From Pleurotus ostreatus/Saccharomyces cerevisiae fusant (lineage: Eukaryota; Opisthokonta), in assembly GCA_024196135.1 (NCBI GenBank), contig JAMQCK010000091.1, positions 1-64,000 on the forward strand: a DNA stretch of 64,000 nucleotides, read 5' to 3'. Positions within the stretch are counted from its first letter, which is position 1; each line of letters starts with the position of its first letter. Positions 1 to 11,534 of this stretch are shown one piece after another. Under the pieces are notes generated by a model. That model was not told where the DNA came from, made no database searches, and saw only the letters and a program-made list of their open reading frames with translations. Both the position numbers and the translations under genes were made by a program.

Positions 1-3000
1 CTGGACTCGCCGACGTCGGCGACGCCCATGGCCATCCCCGACCGCAACGAGCGCGGGTACTTCCAATCGCACGGGCGAGGGGACTCCGTCGCGTCGATCG
101 ACTCCGTCAGCTCCGCGACCGCGTCCAGCCGCTACACGGGCAAGACGACGCCGTTTGGGCACTCATCGCAGTCCTCGGTTACGACCGCTGCGACGTCTGC
201 GTCGCCCTTCACGAAGAAACCGTCCTTCGCATCCCTCCGAAATGCGTTCAAGAGCGGGAAGAGCAGTGAACCCCCACCGGTACCATCTATCGACTACCAG
301 AGCCATGTCATGAAGGGCGCGTACAACCGATCGACGTCCTCCCTCACCAAGACCGCTAGGCCTGGCACGCCGGCGTCGATGGAAACCAAGCACCGAGGAA
401 CGCCCTCTCTGCGGAAGGGCCACGGCTACGCACGCTCCCAACACTCGCACTCGGGCTCAATCTTCCACGCGTCCGATCAAGGCAGCGATGGGCACGGCGC
501 TACTATCCATCACTCACCGCCGCCCGTCCCTCGCGTCCCTCATGCGTTTGGACAAGTCAGTCGCAGCGAAACACCAGACTTCGATGAGGACAAGGTTATC
601 ATGAATCCGAAAACGCCGGCGGACTACGCGCTGCATGCCGTCTTCATCAGTTTTGCGGCGTCGGCGGAGGGGAAGATAGACGAGTTTCTTCGACAACCAT
701 TGGTACGTTCAGCCCCAACATAGTTTCGCATCCGCTTCCCTTGTCCTTCCCTTCATACCTTTTGCTCACCAATACATACAGGATCAAGACCCATTGCTCC
801 CCGAATTTATGGGTCCAGGGACCGACTCCACGTTCGACGACACGCTTCAGTCGCTCGGCAAGATCGCCTTTAAGCATACCAAAGCCGTCATCGACTCCAT
901 CCTGCGCTGGCGCCGCAGTCAGAACGAGAACGTCGGCTCGGACATCATCAAGTTTCACATCAGCCAGCCGCCTGTGGCCTCGCGCATCATCCGCATGAGC
1001 GACGTGCCCGGGTTGCTGAACGAGCGGAAGTCGCTCGCGTCCATCTACATCATGTGCCGATCTCTCATCGCCGTGCTGCAAGCGATATCGGTGGCGAAGG
1101 ATGCGCTGAGCGAGAATATGGGCTATATGTTGTCGGAGATGATCTTTGAGCAGTTCAAGAAGCCGGACACGAAGCAGTCGCCGAACCACCGAACCAATGC
1201 GGACTTGTACGCGACTTTGTTGGGGCATATAGCCAAGGCGAAGTGAGTATACCGTGTTCTGGGACGTCGAAGTGACTGACGACTTCCTCAGGTTCGTCAG
1301 CGTGACAGACAGGTTCGTGTCGGAGCTGGGGCCTATCATTCAGGGTCAGGTTATACCGAAGGAGGTCGACTCGAAATTCGACAATGTCATAAGGGCAATG
1401 CGGTATATCCAGATCAAGGTAGGCGTGCCTCTACTTTTGCCCCCCCCCCCTAAACTAATCTTCCGTTATAGGTGTTCCCACCGGAGGACTTCGAGGAGGG
1501 TGCGGAGTTCTTCGTCTCCGTCGCGAAGGCCTTTGGGAACACGCACGGGTTGCGGCTCAAGAGCACGTTTGCGGAGGCGCTCGTTCACATCTTGCACCCG
1601 ATTGTAAAGGTATGCTTGTCCGGTCGCCGCGCGTACACGAATTCTGATCGTCATTTAGACCGCTCAAGAAGAGACAAATGTGCCCGACTGGGCTCAGGCG
1701 ATGGAGATGATCTACCCGAAAGCCCGCGACATGGCGACTAAACCGCGATATTGGGGAGTGGCGTACCCCCTCGTCGTGACCAGCTTATGCGCTGCACCTC
1801 AAGACTACTTCCGAAAGAACTTCTCGTCCTGCTTCGAGACAATCCTCTCGAAAGTCAAGGTTCGTCATCTTGAAGCAACAGCATCAGCCCCGTTACTGAC
1901 CATTGCGCTAGGAAAAGTCCAACCGGATACCAGTCATGAATGGCGTCCTGCGCTTGGTCTGGACATACCTGTATCGGTGCCAAGAGCCATTGTCTACGAC
2001 CACGACGAAGCTGGACGGCATACTGAAGTACTTCTTCCCTCCGAAAGGCGCAGGCATCTACCCGCACGATGAGCACTTGGAGCCCTTCATCTACATTGTC
2101 CACTTCATCTTATCGCGTCACTTCGACTACGGCAGCGACTTTTGCTTGGAGCTGATGCAGGAGTCGAGTATCAAGGCAGGGCACTTCGGGACGAATGTCG
2201 CCCCCGAGCGGACGGCCATCGCGGTGCAGGCGGTTCTCTTGACGCTAAACGTGTACGAGCGGGACTCGAAGCACCCTGTCTGGCCGTCCAGTGTCGACTT
2301 CACTGCGTATCCTTCGTGGGATGACTACCCGACCAACGCGAACTTCCTCCCTCCTAAGCTGACCGAGAAACCGGCCGTCATGAAGCTGGTCGAGCGTACT
2401 GGGTCGACGCTTGCCACCATCGCCCTCGCGTGCAGCAAAACCGTCGGGAGCATGTCCGTGTTCGACGAGCAGTGGACGTACTCGAGGTTGCACCCCGCGT
2501 ACGAGGAGCCGCACAACTACGTCGTCCGCCGCAACCCGGAAGGCGGCAGTGTCGCCTACCCGATGAACCTCGTGTCGTACATCAGCATCTTGCAGACGTG
2601 CTTCCAGGCATGGCCGCGGTTGCTAGACGAATCCATCGCCGTCAGCGACGCGATCGACATGCTGCTTCGGGGTGCCGTGCACGTCGAGCCATTACTCGCG
2701 GAGGTGGCTGTTGCTGCGCTCAAGCGATTCATGGAGGACGACGGGCACGCGTCGATGCTGCTATCACGCTTTTGGATCTTCCTGTTCCACCCGTCGCGGA
2801 TCGCGCAGGACACGGGCACGAAGCTTACGCTGGAGTCGGCCTTGCTGCGTCTCTGGGTCGATGTCGTGGACCTCTGGATCCGCTCGTTCCTGCAGCGCCC
2901 GCGGAACTCGATGAAAGACGAGCAGAAGCTGCTGACGTCGCGCGGTCCGGAGGTGGAGGCAGCCGCTCTATTCCTCCTCTCGCATGATACAGGCCCGGTA

Positions 3001-6000
3001 CACTCGGCGGGTGTGAAGATCATGCGCTTGCTGGGGCTGCTCGTCAACCACTTCTACCCTACGCCTCCAGGCCCAGAAGAGGGTCCGCAGACCGCCATGC
3101 ACTACGTCGAGCTCTTCCATGGGCGCATTACGATCGGCAAGGCGTACTTCACGGGCTTTGACGACCTGTTGGACAAGCCCGAACTGGCGCGGCTGGAGCA
3201 GTGGTGCGAGTCGAAGAAGCCAGACGTGCTCCTGCGCATCGCAGATAGCAGCAACGACAAGGACCGGAAGCTATGGCGATTCATCTTCCCCGCGTTCTTG
3301 CAGCAGGCCATGGACTCGGCGCATCCGCTGCCGTCGACCCTACGGGAGAGTATCGCAGCTGCGGCGTCGAAATACCATCCCACGATATCGCAGCTGGCCG
3401 GCTTGAGCAGTCGCCCCATGGGCATCTCGTCGCGAACGATGCACGCGACCGAGAAAGACGGCTCAAAGTTGGTCAAGGAGAACAGGGACATCATCGACCA
3501 GTGGAGTCTCTGGGTCAAGATCCTATCCTCGACGGCGAAGCTGTCCGAGTCTTCGCGCCCGGCACTTACACAGCTCGGGAGAGAACACTCGCGAGCCCCT
3601 TCAGACGCCAACTTCGAGCGCGAGCGTCTGTCAACTACTCGCGGTCTCTTCCGATATCTCACACCCTTCCTGGACTCGGAGTACACCCTCTTCCGAGACG
3701 CAGCTGTTGTCTGCATCAGTTCATTCCCCTCGAACGCCTATCCGCAGCTCCTGGAAGACCTTAGTCTCCTCGCTGGACGCCAATTCTACGACGACCCCCG
3801 TGCCAAGGCACCTACGTTGGTCCTTGAATCCAACTTGCATCCCACCACGGCACGACAATTTCACGATGACTCTCGCTATAAGCCTAACACTGGTCTCATC
3901 AACGAGCGTGTACGGCGTCAGGAACGCCTTCACTCTGCAGTTGCCCACATCTACTACCTTACCGCCCCGTTCGTGCAGCACCAGCGTGCTGCAGGCAAGC
4001 AAGCGGTGCTCGCACACGTTCTCAAGTTCATCCGCAACACCCAAACCTTCCTCACCTCTCCCGATGCCCGCGACAATCACACCCTTCAACGTCTGCGACG
4101 ATATTTCTGCGGTACGCTAGAGCGTGTCTTTGACGGCCTAGCGTCCTTGAAAGACACGGACCGCTTCATTCCCTCGCACATGCACCTGTCGTTATACCGG
4201 CTATGCGAAGAATGGTGCCAATTTGGTCCCCAATCTGAGGCTGTCAGGCAGCGCCTCATTCTCATGCAGCGGGCTGCCGCGTCCACTAGACAGCAGGAGG
4301 AGTTTCAGCAGGAGACCTCTCAGCTTTCATATGCTGCTGTGGGTGCCATGGCCGTGCTTTGCGTACGTGTTCTCCCCTCGTTTTGTCTGCTCTTCGTGGC
4401 TCATCATTCTCGTAGCAAAAAGCACTTTATCCACCCGACATGTCTTCTGGGTCTCCGACAGACAAGCCCCCTCCTGAGCATCTCAAGGCATTGACACCTA
4501 TGAACGTCCTCGAGCGACTGAGCGCGATCCTGACATCTGGACACGTACCAACCCAGAATCGCGGCAAGTGAGTGCTATGGACTACGCTACTCTGGTGCCT
4601 TGACTGAGAAACCCGTAGGAAAGCCCTTCGATCCTTATTGACCTGCCCGCAAGCAGATCCGGAGCTGTTCGAGGAGGCGCTCCGTCGTGCCATCGTAGCT
4701 TCGGACGAGCCCGCAACCAGCTATGGCAGATTCTTCGAGGTTGTCGACGACATCGTTACGACCACGGTCAATCATGGCTTTTCATTCGCCCAAGTGGTCT
4801 GGCTAGGGCTTTCAAATCTATGCCATAAAAGCCTGAACGTCCGCCGTCTGGCGTTCGACATGCTCGAAGCTGTTCACCATCAAACTGGAGGCACCATGTC
4901 CATGTCGCAATTCGAACCCTCGATCAGCAGCTTAGCGGCCACGACCTATGTGCGCGCCCATCACCAGATCTCTCAGCTCCTCGCCGCCGAACACCTTCAC
5001 GAAGCGCCGAACATGCTCAGCACTCTTGCGCTCTGGCTTCCACTATTTCCGTCCTCGCCCACCGTCGTTAACACGCCCATACTCTTGCTGCAAAGCCTGG
5101 AGAACTGGGTGCCGAACATCGAGCTCATGACGGAGGACAAGTCAGGGTTGTCGCGTGCAGGGCAGACAGCGATGTATCATATGCTTGCCCTCACCAAGCA
5201 CTTCAGTGAGACCCACTCGGAGCAGGTGCTCTCGATCTGGACGAAACTCGTGGAACCCCCGAATCAGGCCAACGGGCACGCGACGGTCCGATTTCTGCTT
5301 GAGCAATCCCCGAAGGTGGGCAGCGCGCCGTTCATGGAGTGTGCGGCGACCATCGTAGCATCGCTATGCCAAACCTCGTCCGGGCGTCAGATCTTCGAGG
5401 ATCTGGCTTCTGTCATCGAGCCGGCGCGTATGTTGCCCACCCTCGAGCACAAGCTGGAGTTTCCCAATGCGCACGACATGGAGTTGTGGTCGGATTTGGA
5501 CGCGATCTTCGGGGAGGATCATCCCAGGCTGCAGTTGGGCTCGGCGCAGTACGCATGGCTATACCTCTCTGACGTTGCTCTTCAACGTTATTGGGAACTA
5601 CAAGCGCAACTGCCCGTGCTCCTGCAGGCTCTCTTTATCCACATGGACCATCGCAACTCCTCCATCCGACAGCGAGCCACTCGCATGCTCTTCCAGATAC
5701 TCCGATCGTGGATACCTGGCTACGACGAGCTACCGGATCAAGCGCTTAATCCTGGCCGACAGACTCTGAAGGCCATTGTGACGGGCTTGGAAAAGGAGGT
5801 CGAGTTGAAGTGCTGGCGAGAGGACGAGACGGCGGCGGAAGTCGAGCCCAAGATGAAGTGGCTCTGCGGCGAAGTCCTGGGCATACTCGCTCCTCTATGC
5901 CCTGACTTGTCGGAGAGGTGGGGGTCGCTGGCGCTCACCTGGGGCACGGCCTGTTCGATTCGTGGCATAGCCTTCCGCTCCTTGCAGCTGTTCCGCGCGT

Positions 6001-7538
6001 TGACGCCGCGGGTCAAGAAGAATGACTTCGCTATCTTGCTCGGGCGCCTGACAAACACGATCTCCTCGTCCGACGAGAACATGCACGCCTTCACGTCCGA
6101 GGTCATCTCGACGATCAACACCATCGCAACCCTGGGCGAGCTAGACGCGAGTATCGTGCCTCAGCTGTTCTGGTTCGCGTGCGCCGGATTATCGACGACG
6201 GTGGAGCAGGAGTTCTCGCAGATACTTGAGCTTCTGCACACGCTCATTCGACGCGTCGACTTGGACGATCAAAACACAATCGACCACTTGCTGTCGCAGC
6301 GGCCGGTAGAGTGGAAGGGATCGACATCGCTGCAAAGCCCGTTGATGAAGGGCCTGCGGTCGGCGAACACGTCGGAGGCTACGATGAAGGTCCTTCAGCA
6401 GCTTGCGAAGTTCAAGGATGGGCGCCTTATCGACACGACGGAGGACCGCCTGCGCGAGCTCTACACAGTGGCGCTGCCCTGGTGCTTGGAGGCCATGTCA
6501 AAGGAGGCGCCGAAGCCGCAACTCGCGGAGTTCGCGGAGAACATCAGCGAACTCGCGACGCAGGAGGGACGACAGAGCATCTCGCGGATCATGGTGTCCT
6601 TCGCTCGAGGACACTTCAGGACGAGGGATGACTTCTTGCGGCAGTCGGCCCTGAGCTTGCGCGAGCACTATGGCCAGCGATACTGGACGGAGACGGTCAC
6701 GGCTTTACTTAGCTTGGTGCTCAATCGCCAGTCCTGGCTTCGGGTACATGCAATGCAGCTACTGAAGATGCTGTTTCAACAACGCGAAACGAGAGGGCCG
6801 GTGGAGCTTTTGGGGTCAGAACTGCTCATGCCGCTGCTGAGGTTGCTGGAGACAGACCTCGCGCCGCAGGCGCTCGACGTGTTGGAAGAGCCGATCGTGA
6901 TGGCGGGCGGGGGCCCGGCAGCCAAGCATGTCCTGCGCATGAGCATGCATGCGGGCTCGCTGATGAAGAACGCCGACACCGTCACCACCGTCTTCGGCGT
7001 GCCCGACGAGTCTGGCTGGTGCATCGCAAAGGCGGACTCCGTCCGCGAGGCCTGCCGCGCGAACGTCATGGCCGTCTTCGACACTTGCCAGATCCACACG
7101 CGGCCCTCGCAGATCAGCTTCCAGCCCGAAGTCGAGATACTCGCGATGTCGCCGATCTCGCTCACGCACCGCCGGGACCAGTCAGAGGACGACCTGAACG
7201 ACCTTGTGCAGAACCTGCACGAGCTCACGACGTTCTTCCAGGACAACGATACCGCCAAGCGGCGGAGACCTACGCCCGCGATATACTCGACGGGGCCGAA
7301 CCGGCGATTGGAGGCAAGGGTGGCGGCCATCCTGGCAAAGTCGACGGCTGCGGAGACGGTGTCAGATGCGCCGCAGACGCCCTTCTTGGACGTGTTCCGT
7401 GTAGGCAACGGGAGTTCGACAGACGCGGATGAAGAGGACGAGGATTCAGATGAGTATTCAGACGAGAGTGAAGAGGAGGATCTGTTCGTTTTCGACTCGC
7501 AGTCCGTCTATCGCGGGCATGATGCGAGGTACCATTGA
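1..7538 (+). CDS. TAO3: Furry/Tao3/PAG1 cell-morphogenesis scaffold (5' partial)
   Basis: Giant HEAT/ARM-repeat scaffold that, in the Fry/Tao3/Mor2 family, supports NDR-kinase (RAM/MOR) signalling in polarised growth. The frame is open at base 1, so the start lies upstream. Exons by splice signals: 1-702, 782-1242, 1292-1418, 1472-1609, 1659-1859, 1912-4362, 4416-4567 and 4619-7538; they sum to 7152 nt, an exact multiple of three (2383 residues here). The N-terminal part is Ser/Pro/Thr-rich and low in complexity (residues 1-185), then the protein is almost wholly alpha-helical repeat. The C-terminus (about bases 7425-7485) is a strongly acidic Asp/Glu/Ser stretch. Recognition rests on overall length (about 2400 aa, as in the family), the low-complexity head, the block order and remembered family similarity, so the family name is an inference without a search. 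No frameshift was seen. Confidence 0.82.
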
Positions 7539-7761
7539 CACTAAGATCAAGTAGATACAGCTTTCGCATTGCTTTCTTTAGGGCGCTTATTCCCCCCTTG
7601 TACACTATCTTCGCTGCCTATAGCTACTTTTCACGCACCATCGACGTTGGCTCTTTAGCTTACTTTATGACCTCTCTATTGGTGGACATTGGGATCTTCT
7701 TATGACATCTACGTTCTCTCTCACCCTCTCTGACTGCTGAATGGGCACTCAAAGTACTCAA
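7539..7761. other. 3' flank of the Furry gene, no gene seen
   Basis: The Furry stop codon is followed by AT-richer sequence running up to the inverted-repeat element. I see no open frame with family-like content and no clear polyadenylation hexamer. Confidence 0.5.
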
Positions 7762-7837
7762 ACTTACAGCATTTTGCGAAAAGCTTGTGTGGTCCGCGCC
7801 GCAGAAAAGAAGAGAAAAAGTTTGCTTGACTTAGCCG
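7762..7837 (+). repeat. Left terminal inverted repeat of the MITE
   Basis: About 75 bp, inverted partner of 8085-8157. It ends in CTTGACTTAGCCG, which is exactly mirrored at the inner edge of the right repeat. Confidence 0.9.
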
Positions 7838-8084
7838 CAGGACGTGCGTCCGGACTTTGCCGCGCAGCCTGGCGAGTGATGCGTCGCTCACCGCGGTGAG
7901 CGATGCTGCTGCGATTCCTTCAAATTGTTGTTGAAGCTTTCGTGGTCTCCCCGAAGAGCATGTACGTTGTCGCGACGCTTGCTAGTCAACAATTTACACC
8001 GTTACTGAGTGCCGTACAAGTAGGTGAAGCGTTGCGCCGCACCAGGTGACGTCACCTGGCGGATGTGCTGGCAAGTGGTGTCTA

Positions 8085-8157
8085 CGGCTAAGTCAAGCAA
8101 TCTTTCTCTTTCTTTCGCGGTGCGGACCAGACAAGCTTTTCGCAAAATGCTGTAAGT
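8085..8157 (-). repeat. Right terminal inverted repeat of the MITE
   Basis: Inverted partner of 7762-7837. A single-base indel in the purine-rich middle and scattered substitutions separate the two arms, so the element is not brand new. Confidence 0.9.
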
Positions 8158-8448
8158 CTCTTCTCTGCGGCTTGTTGAATCGCATGGCCATGGTGTGACT
8201 ACCTTGGTAAGGCGTCACGAGGTTGGTGCTTTACCCAGGTCTTGCAGCATCGTGCTACTGACAGGCTCCGTCTTCCAAATCCTCGGTGCTTTACTAATGT
8301 ATCCGTATGTCCAGGGAATACCCTCATCCTCGATGACGGCGCGGGCGAAGGGTTGCCGGAGTTAGAGAAGTACAAAAGCGCATGGAACGGCCAGCGGTGC
8401 ATTCCGAATTGAAGAGCTTGCCCCTACGAACTAGACGGCAGCACTGGC

Positions 8449-9400
8449 ATGTCTCCCACCGTCTACCTTGTAACTGGTGCGAATCGCGGCATTGGTATGT
8501 ATTTAGGATAGCCAAGCCGCCGCATTGGGCTGATTACGGCCTTCTAGGACTTGCGCTTGTCACAGCTCTTGCTGCCCGACCCGACGTTGTCGTCTTCGCC
8601 GGCGCTCGAGACCTTTCCCGTGCTGATAGCCTTCATGCACTCGCCAACGCCCATTCTGAACGCGTCCATGTCATCAAGGTCGTATCCGCAGACAAGGAAA
8701 ACAACAAAGCGGCCGTGGAGGAAATCAAGCGGGTGGCAGGACACATTGACGTCGTCATAGCAAACGCAGGTGTCGGCGACTCCTACGAGAAAGCTCTCGA
8801 GGTACCGACTGAGCAGATGGTCAGGCATTTTGAGGTACGAGGCGGGCTGGTGGCATTCTAATGTGGACCGTCATGATGCGATTGACTCGACCATTTTCAG
8901 ATCAACACCAACGGGCCCCTCGTCCTATTCCAGGCCACGTACCCGCTCCTTCGAGAGAGCAAGACGCTCAAATTCGTGACCATCTCCTCCGCGTTGGGCA
9001 GCATCGCCCTCGCGGGTCAGATGGCGCTCGACGTCTACGCCTACGGCGCCTCCAAAGCCGCCGTCAACTGGGTAATGCGCAAGTTGCACCATGATTTTCC
9101 TGATATGGGTCAGTATGGCTCTGTCGATCCCCTCGTCATGGATTGATGCCTGACCGTGGCATCTCACTGACCGTCCCCATAGTCATATTCCCCATCAGCC
9201 CCGGCCGAGTCCTGACCGACATGGCGCAAGCAGCATCCAAGGACGATACCCCGGAGCAAAAGGCCATGAGGGCGGCCTTTCCTGCCATCACGCCAGAAGA
9301 GAGTGCCCGTGGCATACTCGAGCAGGTCGACATCGCGACAAGGGAGACGCATGGAGGGCAGTTCGTGGATGTTGAAGGCTTGGGGAAGTGGGAATGGTAG
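8449..9400 (+). CDS. Short-chain dehydrogenase/reductase (C-factor/sniffer-like)
   Basis: NAD(P)-dependent oxidoreductase of the classical SDR superfamily; substrate unknown. Exons 8449-8494, 8548-8834, 8901-9108 and 9183-9400 give a 252-residue protein, the usual SDR length. Visible motifs: the dinucleotide-binding TGANRGIG at the very N-terminus, interrupted by intron 1 right after it; NAG (IANAGVG) after strand 4; a catalytic Ser region (TISSALGS); and YxxxK as YGASK. The C-terminal part has SPGRVLTDM, matching the usual PG...T element. The ATG at 8449 is chosen because it starts MSPTVYLVTGANRG directly on strand beta-1. The MITE lies about 290 bp upstream, within the possible promoter. 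No signal peptide; probably cytosolic. Confidence 0.88.
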
Positions 9401-9896
9401 GAAGTTCATTAGCTTGGTAGATGGTAGGGGATAAGCCTGAAAACCTAGTATTTGTTGCAAAGAGATGTCCATGTGCAACTCGTCTCTTTCCCGTCCGTTT
9501 AGTGTGGCAGTGTCAAAAGCCCGAAGTCTTGAGTTGGGCCTTCGGTTAGAGTCCAACTGTGACGTCACGCGTTTTGTCACTGTCGACTGAGCGGTTCCCT
9601 CTTCGTCGCTGTGAGTACCTCACCCACCATAACGCAAAGGTAGTAAGCCTTTTCTGTGCTCTGATGTCCGTGTTCACCAAAAAATCTGGAGGTTGTTGAG
9701 CCGCCGCTTCATCATAACCAAATGCATTCTGAGTTGGGCTACTAGTATACAGTACAGTGGTCAATAGATAAACAACAACACGATAGCGTGAAAACATGCG
9801 AGACGATTAGTATGGAACAGTACGGTAGCTAGCGTCCGTCCTGATAGTGAGTGCGACCAACAATCTTAGTAGTCAGTCCGACCAACTTTCTTATAG
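9401..9896. other. Convergent intergenic region, repeats at right end
   Basis: Lies between the 3' ends of the SDR (+) and the F-box gene (-). I see no coding content. The right end holds the 24-bp tandem repeat described separately. Confidence 0.5.
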
Positions 9897-9912
9897 TCAG
9901 TCCAACCAACAA
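9845..9912. repeat. Short tandem repeat, about 24 bp x 2.8
   Basis: Three consecutive copies of a unit resembling TAGTCAGTCCGACCAAC plus 7-8 bp (9845-9868, 9869-9893, 9894-9912). The array overlaps the stop codon of the minus-strand F-box gene, whose last codons lie in the third copy. Confidence 0.75.
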
Positions 9913-10955
9913 CCCAGACCTGCTGCACCCCTGTCTAGCCATTCGGCCTCTCGACGCAGACACTCCTTCTCGCCCCGTCTGTGCTTCGAGGCAGGAACGT
10001 GCGGCTCCAGAACGTGGAAGCGCGAGTCGTGCTCGGCGGCCTTCCTCCACGCCTCCAGCTGCGTGCGATAGATGGGATGGTGGTCCATGCCCGCCGGCGC
10101 GGGGGGCGCGGGCGGCGGCTCGACGATAAAGCACCGCACCGTCGCCGGCAGCCGCTCGGGCGCGTCCGCCAGCTCCGAGTCCGCGCCCATCGTGAACGGG
10201 TTGCACTGCGCGAGCGAGAGGCGCAGGTGCGTGAGGCGCGGCGCGATCTTCGGGAGCCCCTTCGGGCCGAAGAACCCGTGCGGGAGGTGCGCGACGCCCG
10301 AGATGTGCAGGCGCTCGAGCGCGGGGTAGAACGTCTCCGGCGGGAGCGCGAGGTCCGCGGGCGGCGGGAGGAGGATCGGCGCGTGGTGCACGTCGAGCTC
10401 GACGAGATGGGGGAAGGTGTAGGGCAGGGGGAACGGGACCTCGCCGTGCTCCGAGTGCACGCTGAGGCGCTCGAGCGAGGGCGCGAGGAGCTTGAGCAGC
10501 TTCATCATCGCCTTCGACTTGTCCTCGCGGTACTGCTGCGCGCGCGCCGCGGCGACGTTGATCGAGGAGAACGCCTCGCCGAAGTCGAGGATCGTGCCGC
10601 CCATGCCTGGGTGGCCCGGCGCGCCGACGGTGATGCCCATGATCTCCGGCGGGACCATGACGATGCCGCGCTGGATCCAGTCCATGAGGCTCTGATTGCG
10701 CTTCGTGTCCAGCAGGTCGGCGCTGCTGAGGTAGAGGTCCTTCACCCGCCGGACGACGTGCGGGTTCGCCTCGAGGAAGGCGAGGAAGCCGGTGATCTCG
10801 TCATAGCCGACCAGGGAGATGGACTGGTATCTGACTGGGGCCGACGTGTTGTGGATGTATTTCGAGACAAGAGCGAGAGATCGTCCTGTACGGCCGTCGT
10901 CCGTGCAGGCGAAAGAGAAGATGTGCGTCCAGATTTCGGCAGGGATGCGCTGCAT
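9897..10955 (-). CDS. F-box domain protein, single exon
   Basis: Predicted SCF ubiquitin-ligase substrate adaptor. A 352-residue uninterrupted frame starts MQRIPAEIWTHIFSFACTDD, a typical basidiomycete F-box opening (IPxEIWxxIFSFA), followed by a C-terminal half with leucine-rich, irregular LRR-like spacing (LVELDVHHAP, LERLHISGVAH, LTHLRLSLAQC). An upstream in-frame ATG at 11054 exists, but I prefer 10955 because the F-box begins there and a TATA element sits about 62 bp upstream, inside the longer version. The C-terminus is Arg/Lys-rich and ends within a minisatellite. Substrate cannot be predicted. Such genes are numerous in Agaricomycetes and evolve quickly. Confidence 0.82.
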   Translation of the reverse strand: MQRIPAEIWTHIFSFACTDDGRTGRSLALVSKYIHNTSAPVRYQSISLVGYDEITGFLAFLEANPHVVRRVKDLYLSSADLLDTKRNQSLMDWIQRGIVMVPPEIMGITVGAPGHPGMGGTILDFGEAFSSINVAAARAQQYREDKSKAMMKLLKLLAPSLERLSVHSEHGEVPFPLPYTFPHLVELDVHHAPILLPPPADLALPPETFYPALERLHISGVAHLPHGFFGPKGLPKIAPRLTHLRLSLAQCNPFTMGADSELADAPERLPATVRCFIVEPPPAPPAPAGMDHHPIYRTQLEAWRKAAEHDSRFHVLEPHVPASKHRRGEKECLRREAEWLDRGAAGLGCWLD

Positions 10956-11016
10956 GGTATGAGTGTAGAAGAACTGAGGGTATATGTGTGTGGCGTCTGA
11001 CGTTCGCACCCTTAGG

Positions 11017-11024
11017 CTTATATA
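11017..11024 (-). promoter_or_regulatory. TATA box of the F-box gene
   Basis: Reads TATATAAG on the minus strand about 62 bp upstream of the chosen ATG, and supports the downstream start. Confidence 0.6.
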
Positions 11025-11534
11025 GTTGGCTACGGCTACCTGCTCTGTCAGCACCCGACTCGTTACTTACTCGAATGTTCTGGAAGATGACTTCTGAACC
11101 TTCCATGGCTATCCAGTTGAGTCTTCGAGCAGTCCACTCCTCTTCACTCGAACATAGAATTCGTTCATTCGCGACTCTCGGAAGCCCAAAACAAGATGCA
11201 GAGATGGCGGTGAGAGAGAACAAAGGGAACACGCTTGGATCAGATCAAGCTTCGATGCATACCGGCGTTTGCCGAACTGGACCCACGACTCTTACTCAGC
11301 TGCTGCCACGCCTTGTCTTACCTCAGCCAGGCCTGGAAAGGCCGTGCTCAACGGCAGATATCCGTGGAATAGACGAGTACATAGCTTCAGAGTAACGGCC
11401 TCTATCCAAAGGGAAGGGGACAACAACGATCAGATAAATAGACGATGCACAAGACCACACAGAAGTACATCCTGAAGAACGACGAGTACAGTATAGGGTA
11501 TAGCACCCAGTTGGGACATCCATCACGTACGAAA
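11025..11534. other. Intergenic, no gene seen
   Basis: Holds the upstream region of the F-box gene and the 3' flank of the second SDR. Short open frames on both strands show no recognisable domain. Confidence 0.5.

Larger units (their letters stand above)
7762..8157. mobile_element. MITE-like inverted-repeat element, TA flanked
   Basis: The two ends are long terminal inverted repeats: 7762-7837 reads almost identically to the reverse complement of 8085-8157, with roughly eight mismatches over about 75 bp. The outermost shared core is CAGCATTTTGCGAAAAGC, flanked on both sides by TA (7765-7766 and 8153-8154), which fits a Tc1/mariner-type TA target duplication, although the match continues 3 bp further outward. 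The interior (about 245 bp) has no coding capacity but holds two perfect-looking palindromes, one around 7882-7906 (CGCTCACCGCGGTGAGCG core) and one at 8042-8059 (CCAGGTGACGTCACCTGG). Size, TIR length and lack of ORF suggest a non-autonomous MITE mobilised by a transposase elsewhere. The superfamily assignment is inference. Confidence 0.85.

Noticed and set aside
1441..1451. C homopolymer as possible assembly artefact
   Set aside because: It lies within an intron of the Furry gene and does not affect frame.
9981..11000. 339-codon plus-strand open frame
   Set aside because: Exact antisense shadow of the F-box gene, dominated by Arg, Glu and Val.
10956..11054. Longer N-terminus for the first F-box protein
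   Set aside because: The extension contains the TATA box and precedes the canonical F-box opening.
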